A stretch of 64,000 nucleotides of DNA from Diplolepis rosae (taxonomy: Eukaryota > Arthropoda > Insecta > Hymenoptera > Diplolepididae), in assembly GCA_030998225.1 (NCBI GenBank), contig JAPYXD010000738.1:1-64000 (forward strand). Direction: 5' to 3'. This document shows positions 21,173-30,353 of this stretch, in pieces. Below the pieces are notes generated by a model. That model searched no databases and was not told the DNA's origin. It saw only the letters and a program-made list of their open reading frames with translations. The position numbers and the translations under genes were made by a program. Positions within the stretch are counted from its first letter, which is position 1, and each line of letters opens with the position of its first letter.

Positions 21173-21871
21173 ATGTCAAACTTTGTGCCAGAAAAAGTGT
21201 TTTTGTAGGGAGTTCTTCTTTATTACTTTAATATGAGGAAAAATGCTGCCAACAGTTATCGTATATTGGTGGAAGTTTATGGTGAACATGCTCTAGCTGA
21301 GCGAACGTGCCAAAAGTGGTTTGAACCATTTAAAATTAGTGATTGTGGCTTGGAAGACGAAGAACGTCCTGGGCAGCCAAAAAAGTTTGAAGGTGAAGAA
21401 CTGGAAGCATTACTCGATAAAGATTTCTGCATAACACAAGAAGAGCTCGCAGAATCTTTGGGAGTCACTCAAGCAGCCATTTCAAAACGTTTGAAAGCAG
21501 CCGCATACATTCAAAAGAAAGGAAATTGGGTTCCACATGAACTCAAAAGCCGAGAGATGTTGAAAGGCGTTTTTGCATGTCTGAAATGCTGCTGGAACGC
21601 CACAGAAAGAAGTCATTTTTGCATCCGATTGTTACTGGTGATAAAAAATGAATCCATCACGACAAATCCAAGGCCAAAAAATCATATTTGAAAGCCGACC
21701 AACCAGCCAAAGCAACGGCAAAGTCGAATATCATGGCGCGAATGTAATGCTCTGTATTTGGTAGGATCAGAAGGGTGTGCTGAATTATGACCTGCTAAAA
21801 GCGGGTGAAACCATCAATGGAAAACGCTACCGAACACAATTAATTCATTTGAAGAGAGCAATAGCCGAATA
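21173..21871 (+). pseudogene. mariner transposase fragment 1
   Basis: Begins MSNFVPEK at 21173, then a stop at 21206-21208. Next come the paired helix-turn-helix DNA-binding regions, with ERTCQKWFEPFKISDCGLED, PGQPKKFEGEELEALLDKD and EELAESLGVTQAAISKRLKA. The start of the catalytic domain, with a TGDEKW-like motif after a frame change near 21640, follows, and then MLCIW and KRYRTQLIHLKR. It matches the mauritiana/Mos1-like mariner group. The sequence ends at 21871, where the LTR of the next element begins, so the rest of the catalytic domain is missing. Terminal inverted repeats were not recognised. Confidence 0.8.
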
Positions 21872-22623
21872 TAGAAATACCCTTTTAGTTACCCTGAGTT
21901 TAAATTGGTTGATGATCAATTGAGTCCAGTAAGCGAATGTGGTCAGTTGAGTGTAACTTGTAATCTTGAGATAGTTGCAGTTGTATAGTAAATTCGTAAT
22001 CTAGACGGTTGATCTAGTTGATTCTTCGATCCCAGTTCGAGAGAATTTGGAAGGCGATTCCCCTTCACTTTCTAATGTCGTTGAACTCAGCGCCGAGTTA
22101 GAATTCGGGTTGAGTAGCGGTAGAAATCTGGTGAAGCTGGACTGACTGGATTGCACTCGCCGTATAGATTCGATGGCACTGGACTGGACTCGCGTTGGTC
22201 ACATTGTAGAAATCGGACGTTGACTAACTAACTGAACTCGCGGTGTAGAGATGATGGTACTGGACTGACTTCTCTTGGAACTTTCGCTTTTTATAGAACT
22301 TTGAAAGGTCATGTATGAAGAGTAACATGCTATGACCAGTCGCATGTTATTACAAGTAACATACTATTGCAAGTCGCATGTTGTGACGGTAGTGTGTTGG
22401 TATTGTAGGGCTTCATTCACTTTCTCTCTGGGTCAGTCGATTTGTTATCATGTGTGGGTATTATAACGACACATAATAATTTCATATTGATCATCCTACT
22501 GATCTGTAGATTTGTCTATAACTTGCGTCGATAAAATCACACTCGCTGTAATGCTGTCTTGATCCCTTTATTGGTTTCTTAATCCGCTTGTTACTTGTGG
22601 CGATAGAGTCGCGGGACATGACA
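21872..22623 (-). repeat. 3' LTR of element C, outer end truncated
   Basis: Matches 31825-32567 almost base for base from TAGAAATACCC to TGACA. The 5' LTR continues at least 190 bp further left (to about 31629), and that part includes the poly(A) signal. The outer end of this copy is therefore missing. Confidence 0.85.
22321..22388. repeat. Four 17-bp tandem units in the element C U3
   Basis: Exactly 4 x 17 bp: AGTAACATGCTATGACC, AGTCGCATGTTATTACA, AGTAACATACTATTGCA and AGTCGCATGTTGTGACG, alternating two subtypes. The other LTR has the same array near 32268-32335. Likely enhancer or binding-site repeats. Confidence 0.8.
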
Positions 22624-22636
22624 CCTCCCCCCTTAA
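22624..22636 (-). promoter_or_regulatory. Polypurine tract of element C
   Basis: The minus strand reads AAGGGGGGAGG immediately before the LTR start TGTCATG. It primes plus-strand synthesis in LTR elements. Confidence 0.8.
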
Positions 22637-24187
22637 TTCAAACGCGGGGAGTTAACGATCCGCGATCGAAACTTCGGTAGAAGATTGCATTTTAAATCCA
22701 AGATGCTTACTCAATCAAGTACATATTTTTAGTTGAATTTAACAATTCATAACATAAAAAATTTCGTTTATACATAGGAATTTACATTTTAAATTATTGT
22801 TGCGAATTAAAAATTTATAACAAGTTTTTCATAAATGCCTAGTAATAACAGAGGATACAATTCTGGAGATATTACGATCATTGATTACATATGTTATAGT
22901 GGTATTGGGTAATTTGACAATTTTTTTTTATTGAAAATAACTATTTAAACTTACAACATGATGATTGTTGATGAAAAGAAGATTAAAAATTGTAAAATTT
23001 TATCAATGAGATATAAAATATTAAGGAGTAATTTCCAAGAATTACGATCGTTAAATGTATACATTAGTAAAAATAAAATCTAAAAAGCCTTATAAATGAT
23101 TGATTATACATAAAAGAAATTGACATATATAATATTAATAGAAATTAAAAATAATATTAAGATTGTTGATTACATATGTGAATTAATAGACGTTGTAACT
23201 TGGTACATTGAAGAGAAAAACTTGGTTAAATCTAAAATTGATTTCTTCAAAACATGGCATTGCTATTGCTTATTATTACTTTTACATGTTTCTAAAACTT
23301 AATTTCATGAACTTCAATTTCATTGGTGTATTATTAAATGAATAAAATAATCATAAGAAAAACAATTTTATATAATAACAGGGGAATAGATTTTCCTACA
23401 ATTCTCGTACTTTTAATTGTTTTTCTAATCTTTCTTGTAAAATTAATAGAGTTATTTGTGCATGAAACATATGAAGAATAGGAAATATTCAATTTTTTAT
23501 TGTTTTACGTTAATTTTTATTGGAAAAGCAATTTTTACATTAACAATTTTGTAACGCCATCGCACAGTTTACATTTACAGACTCAATATTTGTAGAATCT
23601 GTTCTTCCAATAGGATGGGAATCAAGAAAAGTTCCCTTGACAGAAGAAAATCAAAATTGAAATTATATTTATGATGGGACCAATTATGAAGTGCTTATTT
23701 ATTCTTGTCAGAAAAAGTCATTTTTTCATCCAAAAAAGAAGAAAAATGCAAATATTTCTATATTTTTCTTTAAATGATAAAATAAAATGTTCATTTGAAT
23801 AAAAACTAGCATTTGTCTTACTAAAAAGGTTATTAGTTTGTTTTTTAAATATTCAATGAACAAAAACAAAAATGATTGAATCAAATATAAAGAAAGTATT
23901 TATAAGAATTTTAAAGAGGTATAATTTTTTTGTGATGATATTAGATTTTTAGTTTGTATTGAATTGTTTTACATTAATATGTAATTGTATTGAATTGAAT
24001 ATTGAAATTTTTTCATTGCAATTTGAAGGTACAGTGAGCTTCTCGAATCTCTGAAATAGAAAAATATGATTAGAATAAAATTTCAAAGTATCTTTTTTTT
24101 TAAAACATCTCCTGGTTTAGTTATTCTAAACGCTTTGGTTTTATGCAAATTTTATACTATTTTAAGTTTGAATTTAAATTCAGTTAA
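22637..24187 (-). other. Long AT-rich 3' untranslated region of element C
   Basis: About 1.5 kb between the integrase end and the polypurine tract, without a frame long enough for an envelope. The part at 22640-23300 is clearly related to 44054-44720, so it belongs to the element family. An envelope may have been lost, or the lineage never had one. Confidence 0.6.
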
Positions 24188-24409
24188 TCAATTTTGTATA
24201 TTTATGTGCGATCTTTTTATTCGATTGACGTGAACTACTGTCGGTTTTCCTTTTATGTTGATTTTTACATTTCCTTTTCCTAGTACATCAAAAACTTCGT
24301 GAGATCCTGTGTATTGATTATCCAGCTTTTTAATTTTTCTTCCTTTTAATAAAAATACATTAATCCCAATTTTTATTTCCAAGGGATTTATTTTTCTGTC
24401 GTGGTACAA
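24188..24409 (-). pseudogene. Integrase C-terminal end of element C
   Basis: About 70 residues, with INVFLLKGRKIKKLDNQYTG and KINIKGKPTVVHVNRIKRSH, the SH3-like end of Gypsy integrases. It is separated from the integrase core by a frame change at a pyrimidine run near 24410-24425. Joined by a one-base slip it would complete the protein. Confidence 0.75.
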
Positions 24410-24412
24410 TTT

Positions 24413-25675
24413 TCATTTTTCTTTTGCCTTTATGAGGTTTTCTCTTGCTTGTGTTTGCATTTCATGCAGTTGTGTGACGAAGTTGATCAAATAATCACCA
24501 TAGGTTTGCAATTTTTCATTTTGTGATAGAGGTTCACTAGATGGTTCACGGGCTAATTTGCCTAACACTAATTCGTAAGGCGTACATTTTGTGGCTTCGT
24601 GTACACTTGTGTTATATGAGAACATTGCTAATTCTAGCCAATCGTCCCATTCTGAGTTTTTTGCTACAAATTGTTTGAGATATTCACCTAAGACATGATG
24701 TGATCGTTCAAGTGATCCATTGGATTGAGGGTGAAAAGCTGTGGTACGAAATTGTTTGATTCTAAAGCGTTTTGCTAGTCTTTTTAATAAATTGCTCAAA
24801 AAATCTCTGCCTTGATCCGTTAGTACTCCTTTTGGTGATCCAAATATGCAAATAAATTTTTTGACGAACGCGTCTGCTATTGTACCAGCTTGATGATTAG
24901 GAAGGTGTATTGCTAGAGAGTATTTTGTAAAATTGTCTTGTATAGTAAGAATATACAGATTTCCAGACATTGTTTCTGGTAGTGGACCAACAATATCCAT
25001 TGATATTTTTTCGAAGGCAGTAGTGGGTGTATCAGTAATAACCATAGGATTTTTGGTTTTAACCCGAACTAATTTTTTTATTTGGCATTGTAAACAGCCT
25101 TGAATATACATTTGAATATCGACTTTCATATTTTCCCAAAAAAATTGTTGGCGAATTCGATTATAGGTCTTTGTGACGCCTTTATGGCCTCCTAATGCTG
25201 AGGAGTGTGCTTCTTCAATTAATTGTGATCTTTGTTCTTTTGTTGGATATTGCGTTATGCCATTACAAACTATTATTTTTGTAAGTGAATTTGCAACAAC
25301 TAAATTAAATACTAATTTTATTTCTTCCCAAGCTATATGGTTGATTTTTGAAGTCTTTGAAATACTAATTGATCGTAAATTCAATTTTTGAGATAATTCG
25401 TGTAATGAATAAATTGACAATTTTATATTACTCAAGGTTTCAGATAAATTGTCTTGAATTTCTCCTTCAATCGGAAGAGCAAAATGATAATAGTTTCCTT
25501 TTTTAATTTCTTTCGCTGTTCCCTTCTGTAAGTTTTTAAATTTTGGTAAGGTTCCACGTTTTTCTAGACTTTTTGATCCATTATCTCGAGGATTTCCATT
25601 TATTGTAACAAAATATACATAATTATCTTTTCGCATCGTTAATTGATCGCGACATTCAACGATATTTTTATTCAT
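24413..25675 (-). CDS. Integrase of element C, catalytic residues intact
   Basis: A 420-residue open frame. The HHCC zinc domain at about residues 155-200 reads EEAHSSALGGHKGVTKTYN and YIQGCLQCQIKK. The core has ISMDIVGPLPE (D), VLTDQGRDFLSNLLKRL (D) and HPQSNGSLERSHHVLGEYLK (E), then WLELAMFSYNTSVHEATKCT. The first 150 residues are a less conserved extension. DDE residues and the zinc ligands are all present, so the domain itself looks functional apart from its detached C-terminal end. It inserts cDNA into host chromatin. Confidence 0.9.
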   Translation of the reverse strand: MNKNIVECRDQLTMRKDNYVYFVTINGNPRDNGSKSLEKRGTLPKFKNLQKGTAKEIKKGNYYHFALPIEGEIQDNLSETLSNIKLSIYSLHELSQKLNLRSISISKTSKINHIAWEEIKLVFNLVVANSLTKIIVCNGITQYPTKEQRSQLIEEAHSSALGGHKGVTKTYNRIRQQFFWENMKVDIQMYIQGCLQCQIKKLVRVKTKNPMVITDTPTTAFEKISMDIVGPLPETMSGNLYILTIQDNFTKYSLAIHLPNHQAGTIADAFVKKFICIFGSPKGVLTDQGRDFLSNLLKRLAKRFRIKQFRTTAFHPQSNGSLERSHHVLGEYLKQFVAKNSEWDDWLELAMFSYNTSVHEATKCTPYELVLGKLAREPSSEPLSQNEKLQTYGDYLINFVTQLHEMQTQARENLIKAKEK

Positions 25676-26031
25676 TAAAATTTGCCTGGTAGATTTTGAG
25701 TTGAGTGGAGGGGGTTCTGGGGTGGATGGTTTTCTTCGAATTCTGAATTAGTATAATTTTCGAGATTTTCCCTGGTTTCTATTTGTCGATTTTTGTTTAT
25801 TTCAGAATTTCGTTCATTAAAAATGTCTTCGATATTTTCATTTTCAAAAATTTCTTCAATACAAGATCTTTCAGAGCTCTCTTCATCTTCAGGTTTCATA
25901 TCACTTACTTCGTCTTCAAAAGTAGAAAAATAATTTTCGCTTTTTTCCTCTTGAGGTATAATAAATTGTTTAAGCTTTTTGCCATTTTTATTTCTTTTAT
26001 TTTTTGCTTGGATTTCCTTTAAATAGTCCAA
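25675..26031 (-). CDS. Acidic linker segment of the element C pol
   Basis: 118 residues starting MDYLKEIQAKNKRNKNGKKL, then strongly acidic (EDEESSERSCIEEIFENENI). It overlaps the RT-RNase H frame by 13 bp and meets the integrase frame at 25675, so one polyprotein was probably split by small indels. No domain is recognised. It lies between the AT-hook region and integrase. Confidence 0.55.
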   Translation of the reverse strand: MDYLKEIQAKNKRNKNGKKLKQFIIPQEEKSENYFSTFEDEVSDMKPEDEESSERSCIEEIFENENIEDIFNERNSEINKNRQIETRENLENYTNSEFEENHPPQNPLHSTQNLPGKF

Positions 26032-27584
26032 AATTCAGGATCAGAATCAGGAGCAGAGTCGGAATCTGATTTTACTTTTGTTCGGCTTCCTTTTTGCGTA
26101 TTTATTTCTGGTAATTCATTTTCATATATTTGTTTTCTTGGTCTACCTCTCTTTCTTTTTGTTTGAGAGGGAATAATTTTTAAATTGGTAAGTAGATTTT
26201 CTCTTGGCCTACCTCGAGGTTTTTTCACAAGAGGTTTAGAAGAAAAATTTTCGTCTAATTCTTCTTGGATTTTATTTTGATTTAAATTTTCTAGATTTTT
26301 ATGCTGATTTGAATTTTTCAGTTGTTCTTGTTTTTTCTTTTTACCCCTAGTAGTCATGGTTTTCCATGGCGAATTTTCATAATTTTTTCCAAATATTGGA
26401 CTTAAGAGTATAATAGTCATAAACAGAAGCTTTGATGCTAAAAGTTTCAATAAACTTGTATATTTCAGAAAATTGTTACAAATGTTATTAAATAATTCTT
26501 CATTGGGAGAAGCATTAAAAGTTTCTAAAAATATTGGATCTTGTGAGGATTCACTAAAGTCAATTATATCATCTTGGGTAAATATCGAATTGAAATATTC
26601 TCTTTTAGAATTATTTCCTTTTTTGATATTATTTTCTTCGTTATTTTTTATAAAAGCATTCTCAAGATTCAGTTTTTCTTGAGATGTCATGAAGGAATCG
26701 TCATCATCTTCGTGTAAATTTCTTGATCTTTCTTCATTAATAATAGGGTTTCTTGAAAGAGCGTCTGCATTGACATTCATTTTTCCTGCTTTGTATACAA
26801 CATCAAAATCATATTCAGCGAGTTTTAACCTCCAGCGCGAAACTCGTGAGCAAGCGTCCTTAGAATTTTGAAACCAAACTAGTGGTTTATGATCGGTTAC
26901 TAGGGTAAATTTTCTTCCATATAAATAAGGACGGAAATGAGTGACACAAAATATTATTACAAGTGCTTCTTTTTCATATGTGTCATATTTTTTCTCGGCG
27001 TCACTTAAACTCCGTGAAGCATATGCTATTGGCTTATTTTTGCCAATTTTACCTTGTGATAATATACCTCCTATTGCGTATCCTGAGGCATCTGTTGTGA
27101 GAACAAAGGGTTGAGAAAAATCGGGTCGTTGTAAAAGTGGTTCTTCACATAATCTTGATTTTAAAAAATCAAAAGCTGTTTGCTGTTTATCGGTCCATAT
27201 GAAAGGGGTATCCTTTTTTAGAAGTTGATTAAGAGGATTGGCAATTTTTGAAAATCCTTCGATAAATCTACGATAATATCCTGCTAATCCTAAAAATTGT
27301 TTGACATTCTTTTGTGTTTTTGGAACTGGAAATTCTTTTACGGCTATTATTTTTTTGGGGTCCGGTCGAACTCCATTTTTATCAATTATATGACCTAAAT
27401 ATCCTATCTCAGGTCGTAAAAATTCACATTTGTCTGGTTGTAAATGAAGGTTTGCTTTTCGAAGACGTTGTATTAGATTATTAAATTTTTTCTCATGTTC
27501 TTCTAGTGTATAAGCAAATATGACTATGTCATCAAGATATACAAAGAGTTCTGTCCCTATTAATCCAGTTAAAGTAATATCCAT
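26019..27584 (-). CDS. RT C-terminal half, RNase H and AT-hook linker of element C
   Basis: 521 residues. The RT part has ELFVYLDDIVIF (catalytic DD intact), KCEFLRPEIGYLGHIIDKNG and KQFLGLAGYYRRFIEGFSKI. RNase H has LTTDASGYAIGGIL, YDTYEKEALVIIFCVTHFRP and TLVTDHKPLVWF with the D-E-D residues in place, ending YKAGKMNVNADALSRN. The remaining 240 residues are a polar linker containing two AT-hook cores, KKPRGRPRENLL and KRKRGRPRKQ, at about 26201-26216 and 26132-26149. AT-hooks bind the minor groove of AT-rich DNA, so they could tether the integration complex to AT-rich chromatin (inference). The frame joins the RT N-terminal half with one frame change near 27600. Confidence 0.9.
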   Translation of the reverse strand: MDITLTGLIGTELFVYLDDIVIFAYTLEEHEKKFNNLIQRLRKANLHLQPDKCEFLRPEIGYLGHIIDKNGVRPDPKKIIAVKEFPVPKTQKNVKQFLGLAGYYRRFIEGFSKIANPLNQLLKKDTPFIWTDKQQTAFDFLKSRLCEEPLLQRPDFSQPFVLTTDASGYAIGGILSQGKIGKNKPIAYASRSLSDAEKKYDTYEKEALVIIFCVTHFRPYLYGRKFTLVTDHKPLVWFQNSKDACSRVSRWRLKLAEYDFDVVYKAGKMNVNADALSRNPIINEERSRNLHEDDDDSFMTSQEKLNLENAFIKNNEENNIKKGNNSKREYFNSIFTQDDIIDFSESSQDPIFLETFNASPNEELFNNICNNFLKYTSLLKLLASKLLFMTIILLSPIFGKNYENSPWKTMTTRGKKKKQEQLKNSNQHKNLENLNQNKIQEELDENFSSKPLVKKPRGRPRENLLTNLKIIPSQTKRKRGRPRKQIYENELPEINTQKGSRTKVKSDSDSAPDSDPEFWTI

Positions 27585-27613
27585 TAATCTTTGAAATGTT
27601 GCCGGGGCGCTTT

Positions 27614-28042
27614 TTAACCAAAGGGCATTCTATCAAATTCATAATGGCCATGAGGTGTAGAAAATGCAGTTTTATGAGAGTCTTTAGGGTCCATTTTTAT
27701 ATGGTGAAAACCAGTAGCTAAATCGAATACTGAAAAATATCTGGAAGATCCGAGTGAATCGAGTATATCATTTATGTTAGGTAGTGGGTAAGAATCTCCG
27801 ATTGTTTTTTCATTAAGTTTTCTGAAGTCAAGAACCATTCGCCATTTTATTTTACCTATAGAGTCTGGTTTTTTAGGAACAATCCAAACTGGAGTGTTAT
27901 ACGGTGATTGTGAAGGTTTTATTATTTTATTTTTTAATAATTCGTCAACTTGTTTTGTAATTTCTTCTTTATGAACAGGGGGAAATCTATATTGTCTTGA
28001 AAAAATTGGAGAATCATCTGTAGTTGGAATTGAATGTTGCAA
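27614..28042 (-). CDS. RT N-terminal half of element C
   Basis: 142 residues with KNKIIKPSQSPYNTPVWIVP, WRMVLDFRKLNEKTIGDSYP, YFSVFDLATGFHHIKMDPKD (first catalytic D) and HYEFDRMPFG, where it stops. The next residues continue after a frame change at 27590-27612, near a run of five A on the coding strand. With the following segment it makes a complete palm domain. Confidence 0.9.
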   Translation of the reverse strand: MQHSIPTTDDSPIFSRQYRFPPVHKEEITKQVDELLKNKIIKPSQSPYNTPVWIVPKKPDSIGKIKWRMVLDFRKLNEKTIGDSYPLPNINDILDSLGSSRYFSVFDLATGFHHIKMDPKDSHKTAFSTPHGHYEFDRMPFG

Positions 28043-28102
28043 AACGTTAGTAGCTTCAAGTGGTTCTCCTGGGATTTGAAATCTGTCTGCACTGTTAATA
28101 AT

Positions 28103-28318
28103 TTATCTTTCTACATGTTCGTATTCGTCTTGATTCAAATGATCCAAATGAAGAAGTTTTTTGATGCATTCTATTCTTTCTTCACCTGTTATATTAAAAA
28201 ATCTGCATGGATTGTTGAAAAAATTGTCGGTTTTTAAGAAGCTATTCAGAATTTGGTTAGATAAATTTACGGAATTTTGTTTAATCAAATTACGACCAGC
28301 ACCGGTATCTATCATCAT
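28103..28318 (-). pseudogene. Protease region of element C
   Basis: Contains MMIDTGAGRNLIKQNSV, the retropepsin DTGA active site with the following N-L-I-K found in errantivirus-like elements. It ends at a TAA near 28100, with the same frame open beyond it into the RT start, so a single nonsense change separates protease from RT. Confidence 0.75.
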
Positions 28319-28437
28319 CCGAGCAGGGCTTTGAAGACCGTCTGCGCATATCTTTATCGATGGAATTATACTTGGTTTGGAAACGCTTATCTTTATAGCC
28401 GGTTGATCGTTAAAAGTGGATGCTTCTGGTTCTTGCC

Positions 28438-29258
28438 TTACGCTTTCCTCAGTGCATCCGTACTGGGGAGAGAGTTTGAGTTTTCCGAATTTTGCGATTG
28501 TTGTTTATTTAATCTAATGTTACAATTTCTTATAATATGTCCTGGTTTTTTACAATAGTTGCATATAACTTCTGGTTTTTGTGGATAATTTTGATTTGCT
28601 CTACTTAATTGCTGATTTCGCATTTCACGTTGGCTATTTTGATTTAGAAATTGTCTGTGATTTGCATACCTGTTGTGATCTAGATTGTCTTGTCTATTAT
28701 CATTATTTCTGTTTTTCGAAAAATTATTATTATTGTAATTATGGAATCTATTGCTGTTAGGATAATTATTTCTGTCACTTGAAAAGTTATTGTAATTGTT
28801 GTTCCTGTTCCTCGAAAAATTGTTATTCGGATAATTGTTTTGTGCAAAGTTATTATTATCATAATTGTTATTTCTGTTTCCTAAAAAATGGTTATTCCGG
28901 TAACTATTTCTTGCAGAATTATTGTAAATATTTTCTCGTCGTTGGTGATTATTACTAGGCTGTTGATTTTGCATAACAAAACTAGTATTTTGTTTTCTGG
29001 AAACTGCTTCTTGTGCTTTGGTTAAATGATAACAATTTTCAGCAACATGACCTGGTTTTTTTTACATATTATACAATTTATGTTGTTATCTCGTGCAACA
29101 TTGAACCGAGTTGTTTTATTATTTCTATTATTTATAGAATCATCCATTTTTAAATAATCTGAATTTTTATTTCTCCGAAGTGCAGATGATGCTGCCAAAT
29201 CTCTTTCTACGTTGATTGTGTCATTGAAAACTTCTTCAAATGTTCCCTTTGTTTTTAC
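28438..29258 (-). pseudogene. gag nucleocapsid region with N/R-rich repeats, element C
   Basis: Two zinc knuckles are visible: CIICKKPGHVAENC (about 29035-29080, separated by a frame change at a run of eight T) and CNYCKKPGHIIRNC (about 28510-28560). Between them lies a low-complexity stretch of repeated N, R, F and Y residues (NNYDNNNF, NYPNNNFSRNRNNN type), about 28630-28930. Zinc knuckles bind the genomic RNA. The N/R-rich part is unusual and may promote RNA condensation (inference). Upstream it connects to the capsid frame after one stop near 29259. Confidence 0.75.
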
Positions 29259-30353
29259 TCAAATTGCTAATTCAGGACGCAGACCGCGAATAAAGCATTG
29301 AATAACGTCTTTTTGACGATTTCGTTTTAAGGGATTATCTACTTGTCCATTATTGTAGAGTCTATGAGCGTCTTCGATTCTGTCGGCAATCTCCTTAATT
29401 CTGGCTGCATAGGAAAGTACGTTCTCTTTTTCCCACATATAGGTATTCCCTAATTCTCCTTGTAACTGATACACACTTTTTGCTGGGGCGTATACTCTTT
29501 TGAGTTTCTCAATTAATTCCTCCATATTATTATAAGTCGATCCAAAGATACATTTTCTCGCTTCTCCTGATAATTTACTTCGCAATAATCGTCCTAAATT
29601 TTCTTGAGCTGCGGGTGTTGGCAGCATTGCCTTTGCCTCATAACATCCTTCAATAAAATGAGATGATGGAATGTTACTTCCATCAAATAAGGGTACTACT
29701 TCTAACGCGTCGCGTAAAGATACTTGTTGATTATTAGGTAGGACCATTTCGTTGTTTCTAATTGGATTAACGTTTTCTGCAGGATTTTTGTGAACAATTT
29801 GTTCCATTTGTTCGTTGTCGGTACTATTATCGTCGCTATCGTTATTACTTAAAACTGTTTGGCGTTTAAGAGAGTTTTCTGATAAATTTATTTTAATTCT
29901 TTCGTCGACTGTGTTTTTTGGAATTATCGTTGAACTAAGTAAACTTATATCTTCGTTGTCAATATAAGTAGTTCCGTTTTTTAATGTTTCGTCCTGATCA
30001 ATTGATCCACAAATAATACTTGAATTAGTTTTTGAACTTGAATTAAGCCAATTATTCGAATGAGATAAATTGCTTGTTCCGGCAGTTTCGAATTGTTCAA
30101 ACGTTAAGGTTTTCTCTAAAGTAACATTATCTAATTGCAAACTGATATTTGTTTTGTCCTTGTTGAAAATATTTTCAAAATTATCTTTAGTTACCTTTTT
30201 CTTTACAGTAACTGTTCTTTTTGGTTTAAGGGGACCAGTTTGATTTTGTGCCACAATTTTTGCAAGTTCAGTATTTTTCTTCACTTGACTGCGCGTAATA
30301 GGATTTTCTTGAATTTGTGATTTCCCTAATCCACTGGGATTGGGTCCCGACAT
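29259..30353 (-). CDS. gag N-terminal and capsid part of element C
   Basis: 364 residues beginning MSGPNPSGLGKSQIQENPIT. The first 200 residues are polar and basic; a capsid core follows, with LRDALEVVPLFDGSNIPSSH, LLRSKLSGEARKCIFGSTYN, VYQLQGELGNTYMWEKENVL and DVIQCFIRGLRPELAI. This matches the errantivirus-type gag family. It ends at a stop near 29259, after which the same kind of sequence continues as the nucleocapsid. Confidence 0.85.
   Translation of the reverse strand: MSGPNPSGLGKSQIQENPITRSQVKKNTELAKIVAQNQTGPLKPKRTVTVKKKVTKDNFENIFNKDKTNISLQLDNVTLEKTLTFEQFETAGTSNLSHSNNWLNSSSKTNSSIICGSIDQDETLKNGTTYIDNEDISLLSSTIIPKNTVDERIKINLSENSLKRQTVLSNNDSDDNSTDNEQMEQIVHKNPAENVNPIRNNEMVLPNNQQVSLRDALEVVPLFDGSNIPSSHFIEGCYEAKAMLPTPAAQENLGRLLRSKLSGEARKCIFGSTYNNMEELIEKLKRVYAPAKSVYQLQGELGNTYMWEKENVLSYAARIKEIADRIEDAHRLYNNGQVDNPLKRNRQKDVIQCFIRGLRPELAI

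Noticed and set aside
22637..24187. Envelope gene in element C
   Set aside because: No frame of useful length, signal peptide or membrane anchor in the 1.5 kb after integrase.
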